Shown: positions 43,849 through 52,727, counted from the stretch's first letter. The stretch: DNA of 64,000 nucleotides from Stenomitos rutilans HA7619-LM2 (GCA_019358945.1 JAHHIE010000028.1:1-64000); one strand, 5' to 3'. The notes: generated from the sequence alone by a model not told the origin. Translations and numbers: made by a program.

Positions 43849-44397
43849 TTACTTTGTAATTCTCAGATAGCAGGACGGAACTTCATCCACAAGCCAAACA
43901 CCATTGTCTGAACAGTAGAAAGTAAAGCCTGCTTGGTGCATCGCGGCGGCATCGATAGCAAAGATTACAGGACGACCATGCCGCATTCCAACTTTTCGGG
44001 CCGTTTCCATCTCTCTAGACAAATGCACATGATGCCGTGACAGCTTGAGCAAACCCGATCGCAGAATTGCTGGCACAGATGGTTCACCTGTACCGTGATA
44101 CAGCACCTCTGGTGGCGTTTGTGGTTCTAGCTGCAAATCAACTTCGACGCTATGCCCTTGGTTGGCTCGAATGCGCGTTTTCAACTCATCAAAGGAGAAG
44201 CGTTGTTTATCGCTGGCGGCAACGACTTCTTCTAGCTCTGCACGCGTGAAGGAGAACTGATGCGCGGCACAAGCAGACAGCAACTCATCAACGCCAACCC
44301 AGCCGCCAGTCGCCAGCGTGAGTCCGAGGCGTTCTGGTGTATGCCGCAGATGCCTACTCAAGTATTTACTAATTTTTACCAGGCGTATCTGTTCCAT
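43849..44397 (-). CDS. kptA: RNA 2'-phosphotransferase (KptA/Tpt1)
   Basis: VKISKYLSRHLRHTPERLGLTLATGGWVGVDELL...LYHGTGEPSVPAILRSGLLKLSRHHVHLSREMETARKVGMRHG. Confidence 0.97.
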   Translation of the reverse strand: MEQIRLVKISKYLSRHLRHTPERLGLTLATGGWVGVDELLSACAAHQFSFTRAELEEVVAASDKQRFSFDELKTRIRANQGHSVEVDLQLEPQTPPEVLYHGTGEPSVPAILRSGLLKLSRHHVHLSREMETARKVGMRHGRPVIFAIDAAAMHQAGFTFYCSDNGVWLVDEVPSCYLRITK

Positions 44398-44434
44398 TTA
44401 TCAATACCTCATTCAGTAGGAGCATGTTACATAA

Positions 44435-44454
44435 ATAATACATTATACTACAAG
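44435..44454 (-). promoter_or_regulatory. Shared operator/promoter element CTTGTAGTATAATGTATTAT upstream of kptA
   Basis: 18/20 identical to 54058-54077 upstream of the tRNA array. Confidence 0.7.
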
Positions 44455-44510
44455 TGATTTGATGATCTATAGTGCCCCGTTCTTTAAAGTGACTTCAACT
44501 TGTATCTAAA

Positions 44511-45140
44511 TTGGCAACCGCGAATCATTACTCAGTAGCAATCAATAGACTTGGAGATAACACAATATTGCTGGTTTTGGAGGAGATGATAATGCGATCG
44601 CCCATGCTACTGAGTGTGCTAATTGGTCTTAGCAGTGCTTTAATCATTCCTGCTTTTCATGCCCCACTCTTAGCGGCTGAAGCTACTTCCTTGAGCCGAC
44701 GAGTAGCTGTTCAACCTCAACAAGTGCGGCAACCTGTGATGCTGACACTGGAACGTACAGCCTGTTTTGGCTTTTGCCCGATGTATAAACTCACCGTTTA
44801 CGGCAATGGCAAAGTGGTGTACGAGGGGAGGCGGTTTGTGAAGGTAACTGGCACTCGCACGATCACGATTAGCCAGTCGGCAGTGAAAAAGCTGATAGCA
44901 GAGTTTCAACGGCTTCAGTACTTTCAGTTGCAAGACAGCTATACGGGAGGACACACCGATGCACCGTCTACAATTACCTCGCTGATGATGGGTAAACGAC
45001 AAAAAACCGTAAATCATTACCTTGCCTCACCCAATGCACCCAAAGAACTAACGGCATTGGAAAACAAAATTGATGCTGCGGTAAATTCTCAACAATGGAT
45101 CGGCACGGCCTCCGAACGTAATTCACAAGGAGTTAGGTAA
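44511..45140 (+). CDS. DUF6438-like secreted protein
   Basis: Signal-like N-terminus; LERTACFGFCPMYKLTVYGNGKVVYEGRRFVKVTG. Confidence 0.7.
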   Translation: MATANHYSVAINRLGDNTILLVLEEMIMRSPMLLSVLIGLSSALIIPAFHAPLLAAEATSLSRRVAVQPQQVRQPVMLTLERTACFGFCPMYKLTVYGNGKVVYEGRRFVKVTGTRTITISQSAVKKLIAEFQRLQYFQLQDSYTGGHTDAPSTITSLMMGKRQKTVNHYLASPNAPKELTALENKIDAAVNSQQWIGTASERNSQGVR

Positions 45141-45191
45141 TGATTGGATGAGCGATCGCTTCTCTTCTTGGTTGAAAGGACGATCGCTACC

Positions 45192-45424
45192 ATGACCAAT
45201 GCTTTTGATCTGTTGCTTGTTGCGATCGAACCTGGAAAGCGAGGCGTAAACCCTGTATTCGTGGAATGCGAATCACAGTTTATGATGTATTGCCCTACTT
45301 TGTTTCGGGCATGACATATGAAGAAATTCTAGATGACTTTCCCTATCTCACGCAGGAGGATATTCTCGGTTGCTTGAGCTATGTGGCAGACCGAGAACGC
45401 CAAACGCTGACAACTCAGGGATGA
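45192..45424 (+). pseudogene. DUF433-family antitoxin-like gene, frameshifted
   Basis: ...IEPGKRG (frame 1) continues as KPCIRGMRITVYDVLPYFVSGMTYEEILDDFPYLTQEDILGCLSYVADRERQTLTTQG in another frame. Confidence 0.75.
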
Positions 45425-45437
45425 AACTACTGTTTGA

Positions 45438-46052
45438 TTACAGCGAATTCTCTACGAAACCTCTCATGTCTTTATACAATTCAAGTGCATGATCAATAGT
45501 TAAAAAAGATGCATCAATAGGTTTGCCGTTCATACAGAGGGTGAAACTTCTTCCCTTCCAAGAAACAGGTAAAAGTTTTTTGTCAAAATCTCTATACTCA
45601 ATTAAGAAGTTATGAGACAAACAGTTGCGTACGAATCGAGCAAAATGATACCAATCCTGTTTCCTGAAAAGAGGTAGCTGATTTGAATTAGTGCAGTATT
45701 CTTTAATAACTTCAAAAGATTCTTTAAGAAGAGACCTCAGCAACATCTTAAAGAATTCCTGTTGTATTTCTTGTATTCGCTCCTTATTGGCAATCTTTAT
45801 GTAATTTGCAGCTACACTTAATGGAAAAGATGAAAATTTTATTGGAAACTGATTACTGTGAAATTGACTACGGACTTGAGAAACATCATTTACGAACGAA
45901 AAAGATGTCTCTGTTATGATGCATACAAGTTTCTCCATAACTGAATGGCTCTCCTCTTGAACCAACAGTCCAAGGGCTGCAATACCCAGCATAAAATTGT
46001 TTTGAGCATTGTTCAATTGTGATAACAGTTCTTGCTTATTCACTTTATTCAT
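45438..46052 (-). CDS. Uncharacterised helical protein with a HEPN-like RX4H motif
   Basis: FARFVRNCLSHNF near the C-terminal third; mostly alpha-helical composition. Confidence 0.6.
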   Translation of the reverse strand: MNKVNKQELLSQLNNAQNNFMLGIAALGLLVQEESHSVMEKLVCIITETSFSFVNDVSQVRSQFHSNQFPIKFSSFPLSVAANYIKIANKERIQEIQQEFFKMLLRSLLKESFEVIKEYCTNSNQLPLFRKQDWYHFARFVRNCLSHNFLIEYRDFDKKLLPVSWKGRSFTLCMNGKPIDASFLTIDHALELYKDMRGFVENSL

Positions 46053-46091
46053 GATCTCTCGATTTTATGTAGGCTCTTTAGCTCAGAGAAG

Positions 46092-46400
46092 CTAATTCGC
46101 TAATTCATTGTTAGTATCATCTTGGTCAAGCTCAAGTCTCCTACATATTTCATCTATCGCTTGCGGTTGTATTTCACCTGCCTTCGATCGCTCTAGCGCT
46201 GTGGTTAAACGAGCTGCATTGGCAGGCGATTGCAATAGATAAAGTGTTTCCAGCAAACTCGACAACTCAGCTTCAGAAACTAAGGCAACATTTTTACCAT
46301 TAGGACGAGTGATGATGACTGCTTCACCTGTTTTAACAACGCGATCGCACAGTTGATCAAGATTCACTTGAGCATCAACATAAGGAATTTGAGTTGACAT
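46092..46400 (-). CDS. Phd/YefM family antitoxin
   Basis: IPYVDAQVNLDQLCDRVVKTGEAVIITRPNGKNVALVSEAELSSLLETLYLLQSP. Confidence 0.92.
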   Translation of the reverse strand: MSTQIPYVDAQVNLDQLCDRVVKTGEAVIITRPNGKNVALVSEAELSSLLETLYLLQSPANAARLTTALERSKAGEIQPQAIDEICRRLELDQDDTNNELAN

Positions 46401-46421
46401 TTTCTAAACCTCTCAATCGTC

Positions 46422-46709
46422 TTACTCGTAATGATAGCGTGCTTGCAAAAAATCAATTTGGCGATCGCTGACCTTGTAAACAATCCGGTGTTCTTTGTTC
46501 AGACGACGTGACCAGCATCCAGCCAGGTCATACTTCAAAAGTTCTGGCTTGCCAGTTCCATCAAAGGGATCTTGCAGAATTTCTTTGACCAGCTTGATAG
46601 CGCGGAGTGCCATTTTCCGATCCGTTTCAACTCAATATTCCAGATCCTCAATAAATTCAGGCTGAAACACAGCCTCACGATTCTGTTTCTGCTCACCCTC
46701 AGCACCCAT
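46422..46709 (-). pseudogene. YoeB/Txe-type toxin with an in-frame TGA
   Basis: Minus-strand reading ...FQPEFIEDLEY*VETDRKMALRAIKLVKEILQDPFDGTGKPELLKYDLAGCWSRRLNKEHRIVYKV; TGA at 46632-46634. Confidence 0.85.
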
Positions 46710-46799
46710 ACATTCAAGCTGTTTTGGGATTTATCCTAACCCAGCTTTGTTGAGGAAGAAAAAGGTGCGATCAGTATTACCCTCACGCACCTTTTTCCT

Positions 46800-48281
<1,482 letters not shown>

Positions 48282-48363
48282 TTAGAAATCAATTCGAAAC
48301 TCAAAATTCATCATTCAAAACTCTGAAAAGGAGGCAGATGTTGCATGCAACGGTGAAGCGTCA

Positions 48364-48503
48364 CCGCGCAAGTTACAGAAGCTTGGCTGAAGGCGTTATT
48401 CCTCCAGTTTTGCCTGCGATCGGTCTCAGGCTTGCAGCGTATCCCTCCAGATACGCACCGTGGTTTGGTGGAGAGTGTGTAAGCTTCTGCGATCGGGGCG
48501 CGG
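48364..48503 (-). ncRNA. Y-RNA-like RNA 1 (multi-hairpin effector domain)
   Basis: Outer CCGCGC/GCGCGG, inner CAGAAGCUU/AAGCUUCUG, asymmetric loop CCCGAUCG/UAACUU; lies between Ro60 and Y-RNA 2. Confidence 0.7.
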
Positions 48504-48529
48504 CAACAACTGCCAGTAGTTGAAAAGGT

Positions 48530-48654
48530 CACTCCGTGCAAGTTAAAAAAGCTGTTGTTCATATGTAGGATTTGAACCTACGTCACCTTTCTTATGAGGA
48601 AAGCGCTCTACCACTGAGCTAGTATGTAAGCTTTTTCGGTTGGGGCACGAAGTG
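48530..48654 (-). ncRNA. Y-RNA-like RNA 2 with normal-order tRNA mimic (CAU anticodon)
   Basis: CACUUCGUGC...AAAAAGCUUACAUAC-UA-GCUC..GAGC-G-CUUUC-CUCAUAA-GAAAG-GUGAC-GUAGG-UUCAAAU-CCUAC-AUAUG..ACAGCUUUUUUAACUUGCACGGAGUG. Confidence 0.8.
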
Positions 48655-48658
48655 GAGA

Positions 48659-49402
<744 letters not shown>

Positions 49403-49517
49403 CTAAATACAGTTGTGCTGAAGTTAGTTGTGCAATTGCATTAGCGAACATCATTAAGATCACCTCCGTGTGTGATTGAGTTGTATTGATAAACCAATAT
49501 GATTTGACGAGTCAGAG

Positions 49518-49657
49518 TTCCACACAAGTTAGAAAAGCTGTTCACTACATTCAGATGCTCTGCTAATTGAGCTATTACCCCAATTGGAGTGAGCAGGATT
49601 TGCACCTACAACCTTCTGATCCCTAAGTATGTAAGCTTTTCTGGTTAGGGTGCGGAA
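49518..49657 (-). ncRNA. YrlA-type Y RNA 3 with circularly permuted tRNA mimic
   Basis: Outer UUCCGCAC/GUGUGGAA; inner AGAAAAGCUU/AGCUUUUCU; UCAGA..GUAGG-UGCAAAU-CCUGC-UCACUCC-AAUU-GGGGUAA-UA-GCUC..GAGC-A-UCUGA. Confidence 0.87.
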
Positions 49658-49665
49658 AGCACAAT

Positions 49666-49884
<219 letters not shown>

Positions 49885-49991
49885 TTAATAAAAAATTTGG
49901 TGGACCTAAAAAGGTAATGATGTGCGGCGTTAGCCGCCATCGTTAACAGCTCCAAAATCATTACGATTTGAGCACTACCCAAAATTTCAGA

Positions 49992-50073
49992 GGAAGGTGG
50001 AGGGATCGAACCCCTGAGTGTAACCTCACCCTGGTTTTCAAGACCAGTTGCCGTCCATTCAGCGGCACCTTCC
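49992..50073 (-). tRNA. tRNA-Ser(TGA), long variable arm
   Basis: Cloverleaf; anticodon loop CTTGAAA. Confidence 0.93.
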
Positions 50074-50155
50074 ATCAGAGAGTTTTGAGTTGAAAATTTT
50101 GAATTTTGAGTTAAAACCGATGCTGAAAACTCAAAACTTAAAACTCAAAACTAAT

Positions 50156-50232
50156 TGGAGTGACCGACGAGAGTCGAACTCGCTAACACTGGTGTCACAG
50201 ACCAGCCCCTCCACCATTTCGGGTTCAGTCAC
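50156..50232 (-). tRNA. tRNA-His(GTG), CCA encoded
   Basis: GTGACTG/CGGTCAC; loop CTGTGAC. Confidence 0.92.
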
Positions 50233-50235
50233 AGT

Positions 50236-50400
50236 GGATCTGACCGGAATCGAACCGATCTCCTCCCGATGAGAATTGCACTCATCCCTCGTACAAGTTC
50301 ACAAAGCAGTTTTTGGCTTCTTAACAGGAAGTTAGTATGTAAGCTTTGCAGGTTAGGGCACAAGGTAATTTGGGCGCTCTGCCACTAGAGCTACAGACCC
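50236..50400 (-). other. Split/composite tRNA interrupted by Y-RNA-like RNA 4
   Basis: 5' half GGGTCTG-TA-GCTC..GAGC and 3' half ATCGG-TTCGATT-CCGGT-CAGATCC pair 7/7 in the acceptor stem and flank a 79-nt Y-like hairpin. Confidence 0.7.
50287..50365 (-). ncRNA. Y-RNA-like RNA 4 (minimal)
   Basis: CCUUGUGC/GUACGAGG outer, GCAAAGC/GCUUUGU inner, conserved AAGCUUACAUAC and AACUUGUAC. Confidence 0.72.
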
Positions 50401-50405
50401 AGGTT

Positions 50406-50482
50406 TGGTGGATTCTGGTCGGAGTTGAACCGACATCTTTCTGCTTGCAAGGCAGACGCTTTCCCAGTTAAGCTACAGACCC
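50406..50482 (-). tRNA. tRNA-Ala(TGC), CCA encoded, irregular acceptor
   Basis: TCTGC-CTTGCAA-GCAGA; T-arm GTCGG-TTCAACT-CCGAC. Confidence 0.88.
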
Positions 50483-50495
50483 AAGTTTGGTAATT

Positions 50496-50572
50496 TGGCA
50501 GGAGTGGTAGGAGTCGAACCTACATCGCTCGATTTAGAAGATCGATACCCTATTCCCTTAGGCGACACTCCC
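50496..50572 (-). tRNA. tRNA-Arg(TCT), CCA encoded
   Basis: TCGAT-CTTCTAA-ATCGA. Confidence 0.92.
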
Positions 50573-50654
50573 ATGAGTGAAGGGATGAATTAGGAGGATG
50601 AGGGATGAAAATGTGCATTTTATCCTTCATCCTTTATCCCTCATCCTTTCCAGT

Positions 50655-50725
50655 AGTCCCGGTAGGATTTGAACCTACAACCCTCTGTTTGTAAGACAGA
50701 TGCTCCACCATTGAGCTACAGGACT
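50655..50725 (-). tRNA. tRNA-Val(TAC)
   Basis: TCTGT-CTTACAA-ACAGA; AGTCCTG/CGGGACT. Confidence 0.92.
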
Positions 50726-50731
50726 ACGAGA

Positions 50732-50802
50732 GCGATCGATGGGACTCGAACCCATGCGCTGAGTGTGGCGCACTCAGATGCTCGCCGCTACATCACGATC
50801 GC
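50732..50802 (-). tRNA. tRNA-Gly(GCC), C at position 33
   Basis: TGAGT-GCGCCAC-ACTCA; GCGATCG/CGATCGC. Confidence 0.85.
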
Positions 50803-50806
50803 GTTT

Positions 50807-50880
50807 TGGTATGGACAGTGGGACTCGAACCCACACCAAGAGGTTGGAAGCCTCACATGCTACCGCTACACCATGTCCAC
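50807..50880 (-). tRNA. tRNA-Gly(TCC), CCA encoded
   Basis: GAGG-CTTCCAA-CCTC; GTGGACA/TGTCCAT. Confidence 0.92.
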
Positions 50881-50884
50881 ATGC

Positions 50885-50960
50885 TGGGGCTGGTGACAGG
50901 AATTGAACCTGCGATCGACTGTTTACAAGACAGTTGCTCTGCCAATTGAGCTACACCAGC
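50885..50960 (-). tRNA. tRNA-Thr(TGT), CCA encoded
   Basis: ACTGT-CTTGTAA-ACAGT; GCTGGTG/CACCAGC. Confidence 0.93.
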
Positions 50961-50965
50961 ATAGT

Positions 50966-51040
50966 TGGATGAGATGATGGGAATTGAACCCATATCGGGA
51001 GCGTACCAGGCCCCTGTGTTGCCAGTTACACCACATCTGC
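50966..51040 (-). tRNA. tRNA-Thr(GGT), CCA encoded
   Basis: GGGGC-CTGGTAC-GCTCC. Confidence 0.88.
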
Positions 51041-51043
51041 ATC

Positions 51044-51119
51044 TGGAGCAGGCGATGAGATTTGAACTCATATCGTGAGCTTACGAGACCCACATGCTGG
51101 CCAGTTGCACTACACCTGC
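51044..51119 (-). tRNA. tRNA-Thr(CGT), CCA encoded
   Basis: TGGGT-CTCGTAA-GCTCA; GCAGGTG/CGCCTGC. Confidence 0.9.
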
Positions 51120-51123
51120 ATTT

Positions 51124-51201
51124 TGGTTGCGGAGGTGGGATTTGAACCCACTACGTAAAGGCTTATGAGACCCCAGAGCGCACCATAGCTCCATCTCCGC
51201 C
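51124..51201 (-). tRNA. tRNA-Met(CAT), CCA encoded
   Basis: GGGGT-CTCATAA-GCCTT. Confidence 0.88.
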
Positions 51202-51203
51202 AT

Positions 51204-51277
51204 ACCCCTGACTGGACTCGAACCAGTAACAAACTTGTTTTAAGCAAGCCATGTCTAGCCAATTGCATCACAGGGGC
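51204..51277 (-). tRNA. tRNA-Leu(TAA), short variable arm
   Basis: GCTTG-CTTAAAA-CAAGT-TTGTT-ACTGG; 74 nt. Confidence 0.88.
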
Positions 51278-51329
51278 ATTAAGAAAGGATGAAGAATGAA
51301 ATGTTTTTTAGCCTTTAGCCTTTTCCAGT

Positions 51330-51400
51330 GGGCTATGTAGGAGTTGAACCTACGCTCTTCCGCTTAAGAGGCGGCTGCTTTACCGTTTAGCTAATAGCCC
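51330..51400 (-). tRNA. tRNA-Lys(CTT)
   Basis: CCGC-CTCTTAA-GCGG; GGGCTAT/ATAGCCC. Confidence 0.93.
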
Positions 51401-51423
51401 ATTAGCCCATTGCGATCGAATTT

Positions 51424-51498
51424 TGGTGGGTCGCCCAGGGGTTGAACCTGGATAATTCCGCTTAAAAGGCGGCTGCATAACCGCTCTGCCAACGACCC
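51424..51498 (-). tRNA. tRNA-Lys(TTT), CCA encoded
   Basis: CCGC-CTTTTAA-GCGG; GGGTCGT/GCGACCC. Confidence 0.93.
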
Positions 51499-51570
51499 AA
51501 ACAAAAGGATGAAAGATAAAGGATGAATGGAAATTAACTTTCTTTGTCCTCTATCCTTTAGCCTTTCAAT

Positions 51571-51648
51571 TGGTACACCGAGCAGGAGTCGAACCTGCTA
51601 ATAACACGCTTATCGGGCGTGCGCGTCCACCACTTCCGCCTTCGGTGC
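51571..51648 (-). tRNA. tRNA-Ile(GAT), CCA encoded, Leu-like D arm
   Basis: CACGC-CCGATAA-GCGTG; D region GGCGGAAGTGGTGGACGC. Confidence 0.88.
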
Positions 51649-51649
51649 T

Positions 51650-51725
51650 TGGTACTCCCGGTGGGAATCGAACCCACAAAATCTAGAGCCTCGGTCTAGA
51701 GCGTCTTCCCTTCCGCCACAGGAGC
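51650..51725 (-). tRNA. tRNA-Leu(GAG), short variable arm, CCA encoded
   Basis: CTAGA-CCGAGGC-TCTAG-ATTTT-GTGGG. Confidence 0.9.
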
Positions 51726-51730
51726 ATCAG

Positions 51731-51804
51731 TACCCTTGGTGGGATTTGAACCCACAAAAACTGGTCTCTGAAGCCAGCACGTCTGCCAGTTCCGTCACAA
51801 GGGC
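51731..51804 (-). tRNA. tRNA-Leu(CAG), short variable arm
   Basis: CTGGC-TTCAGAG-ACCAG-TTTTT-GTGGG. Confidence 0.85.
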
Positions 51805-51807
51805 AAA

Positions 51808-51883
51808 TGGTCGGGATGGTAGGATTTGAACCCACGACTCCTTGGTCCCAAACCAAGGCTTCTGACCACTGAATTACATCCCG
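51808..51883 (-). tRNA. tRNA-Pro(TGG), CCA encoded
   Basis: CTTGG-TTTGGGA-CCAAG; CGGGATG/CATCCCG. Confidence 0.93.
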
Positions 51884-51956
51884 ATGAGAATTAGGATTGA
51901 GTAGCGAGGACTGAGGACTGAGCAATTACTCAGCACTCATACCTCAGCACTGAAAT

Positions 51957-52033
51957 TGGTACTGCCGATGGGATTTGAACCCACAACCTCCGGTTTCTAA
52001 GACCGACACCTCTTCCTCTTGGGCTACAGCAGC
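51957..52033 (-). tRNA. tRNA-Leu(TAG), short variable arm, CCA encoded
   Basis: TCGGT-CTTAGAA-ACCGG-AGGTT-GTGGG. Confidence 0.9.
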
Positions 52034-52120
52034 AAGGTGAGAGTTTTAAGTTTTGAATTTTAAGCTTTGAATGAGAAGATTTAACTCAAAACTCAAAATT
52101 GAGAACTCATAACTTTCCAT

Positions 52121-52194
52121 ACTCCTGGTGAGAATTGAACTCACACATAGACTGTTTTTGAGACAGCCGCCTCTGCCAGTTGGGCTACAGGAGC
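52121..52194 (-). tRNA. tRNA-Leu(CAA), short variable arm
   Basis: GCTGT-CTCAAAA-ACAGT; GCTCCTG/CAGGAGT. Confidence 0.9.
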
Positions 52195-52246
52195 GTGAAA
52201 TAGGAGGATAGAGAAATTGACCCAATAACTTCTCATGCCCCCCGAC

Positions 52247-52319
52247 TGAGAAGGAAGGAATCGAACCCTCAAACACCTGATTCAAAGTCAAGCCGCTTTG
52301 CCTGTTTGCGTACTTCCCA
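52247..52319 (-). tRNA. tRNA-Gln(TTG)
   Basis: CTTGA-CTTTGAA-TCAGG; TGGGAAG/CTTCTCA. Confidence 0.88.
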
Positions 52320-52326
52320 ATAAAAA

Positions 52327-52404
52327 TGGCTGCCGAGGTAGGATTTGAACCTACAAAACCCCTGTTTCAGAGACAGGTGACTTTACCAATTCGTCCACTC
52401 GGCA
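52327..52404 (-). tRNA. tRNA-Gln(CTG), CCA encoded
   Basis: CCTGT-CTCTGAA-ACAGG; TGCCGAG/CTCGGCA. Confidence 0.93.
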
Positions 52405-52467
52405 ATAGTTAGCGATTAAATGCAAACTAAGTTCATCCCTCATCCTTCATCCTTCATCCTTCCAAAA

Positions 52468-52542
52468 TGGCTGCCCCAGTAGGACTCGAACCTACAACCC
52501 TGCGGTTAACAGCCGCCCGCTCCGCCATTGAGCTATGGGGCA
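52468..52542 (-). tRNA. tRNA-Asn(GTT), CCA encoded
   Basis: GCGG-CTGTTAA-CCGC; TGCCCCA/TGGGGCA. Confidence 0.93.
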
Positions 52543-52567
52543 ATATAATTTCCCTGCACTCAAGGAT

Positions 52568-52639
52568 GGGAACGGCAGGGATCGAACCCGCGTCTCCAGG
52601 GCTTCAACCTGGCGCTAAACCTAACTCAGCTACATTCCC
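52568..52639 (-). tRNA. tRNA-Phe(GAA)
   Basis: CCAGG-TTGAAGC-CCTGG; GGGAATG/CGTTCCC. Confidence 0.93.
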
Positions 52640-52642
52640 AAT

Positions 52643-52720
52643 TGGCGAGGACGGAGGGACTTGAACCCCCACTCTTCAGGTTCGTAATCTGAGATGTTCA
52701 TCCAGTTACACCACGTCCTC
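52643..52720 (-). tRNA. tRNA-Arg(ACG), CCA encoded
   Basis: TCAGA-TTACGAA-CCTGA; GAGGACG/CGTCCTC. Confidence 0.9.
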
Positions 52721-52727
52721 ACGCAGC

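Noticed and set aside
48530-48654. Ordinary tRNA-Met(CAT)
   Set aside because: D, anticodon and T arms are good, but there is no 7-bp acceptor stem with a discriminator; the ends form the shared Y stem.
50236-50400. Group I intron in a tRNA
   Set aside because: The insert is only ~80-100 nt, lacks room for P3-P8 core elements, and instead matches the terminal stem of the four other Y-like RNAs.
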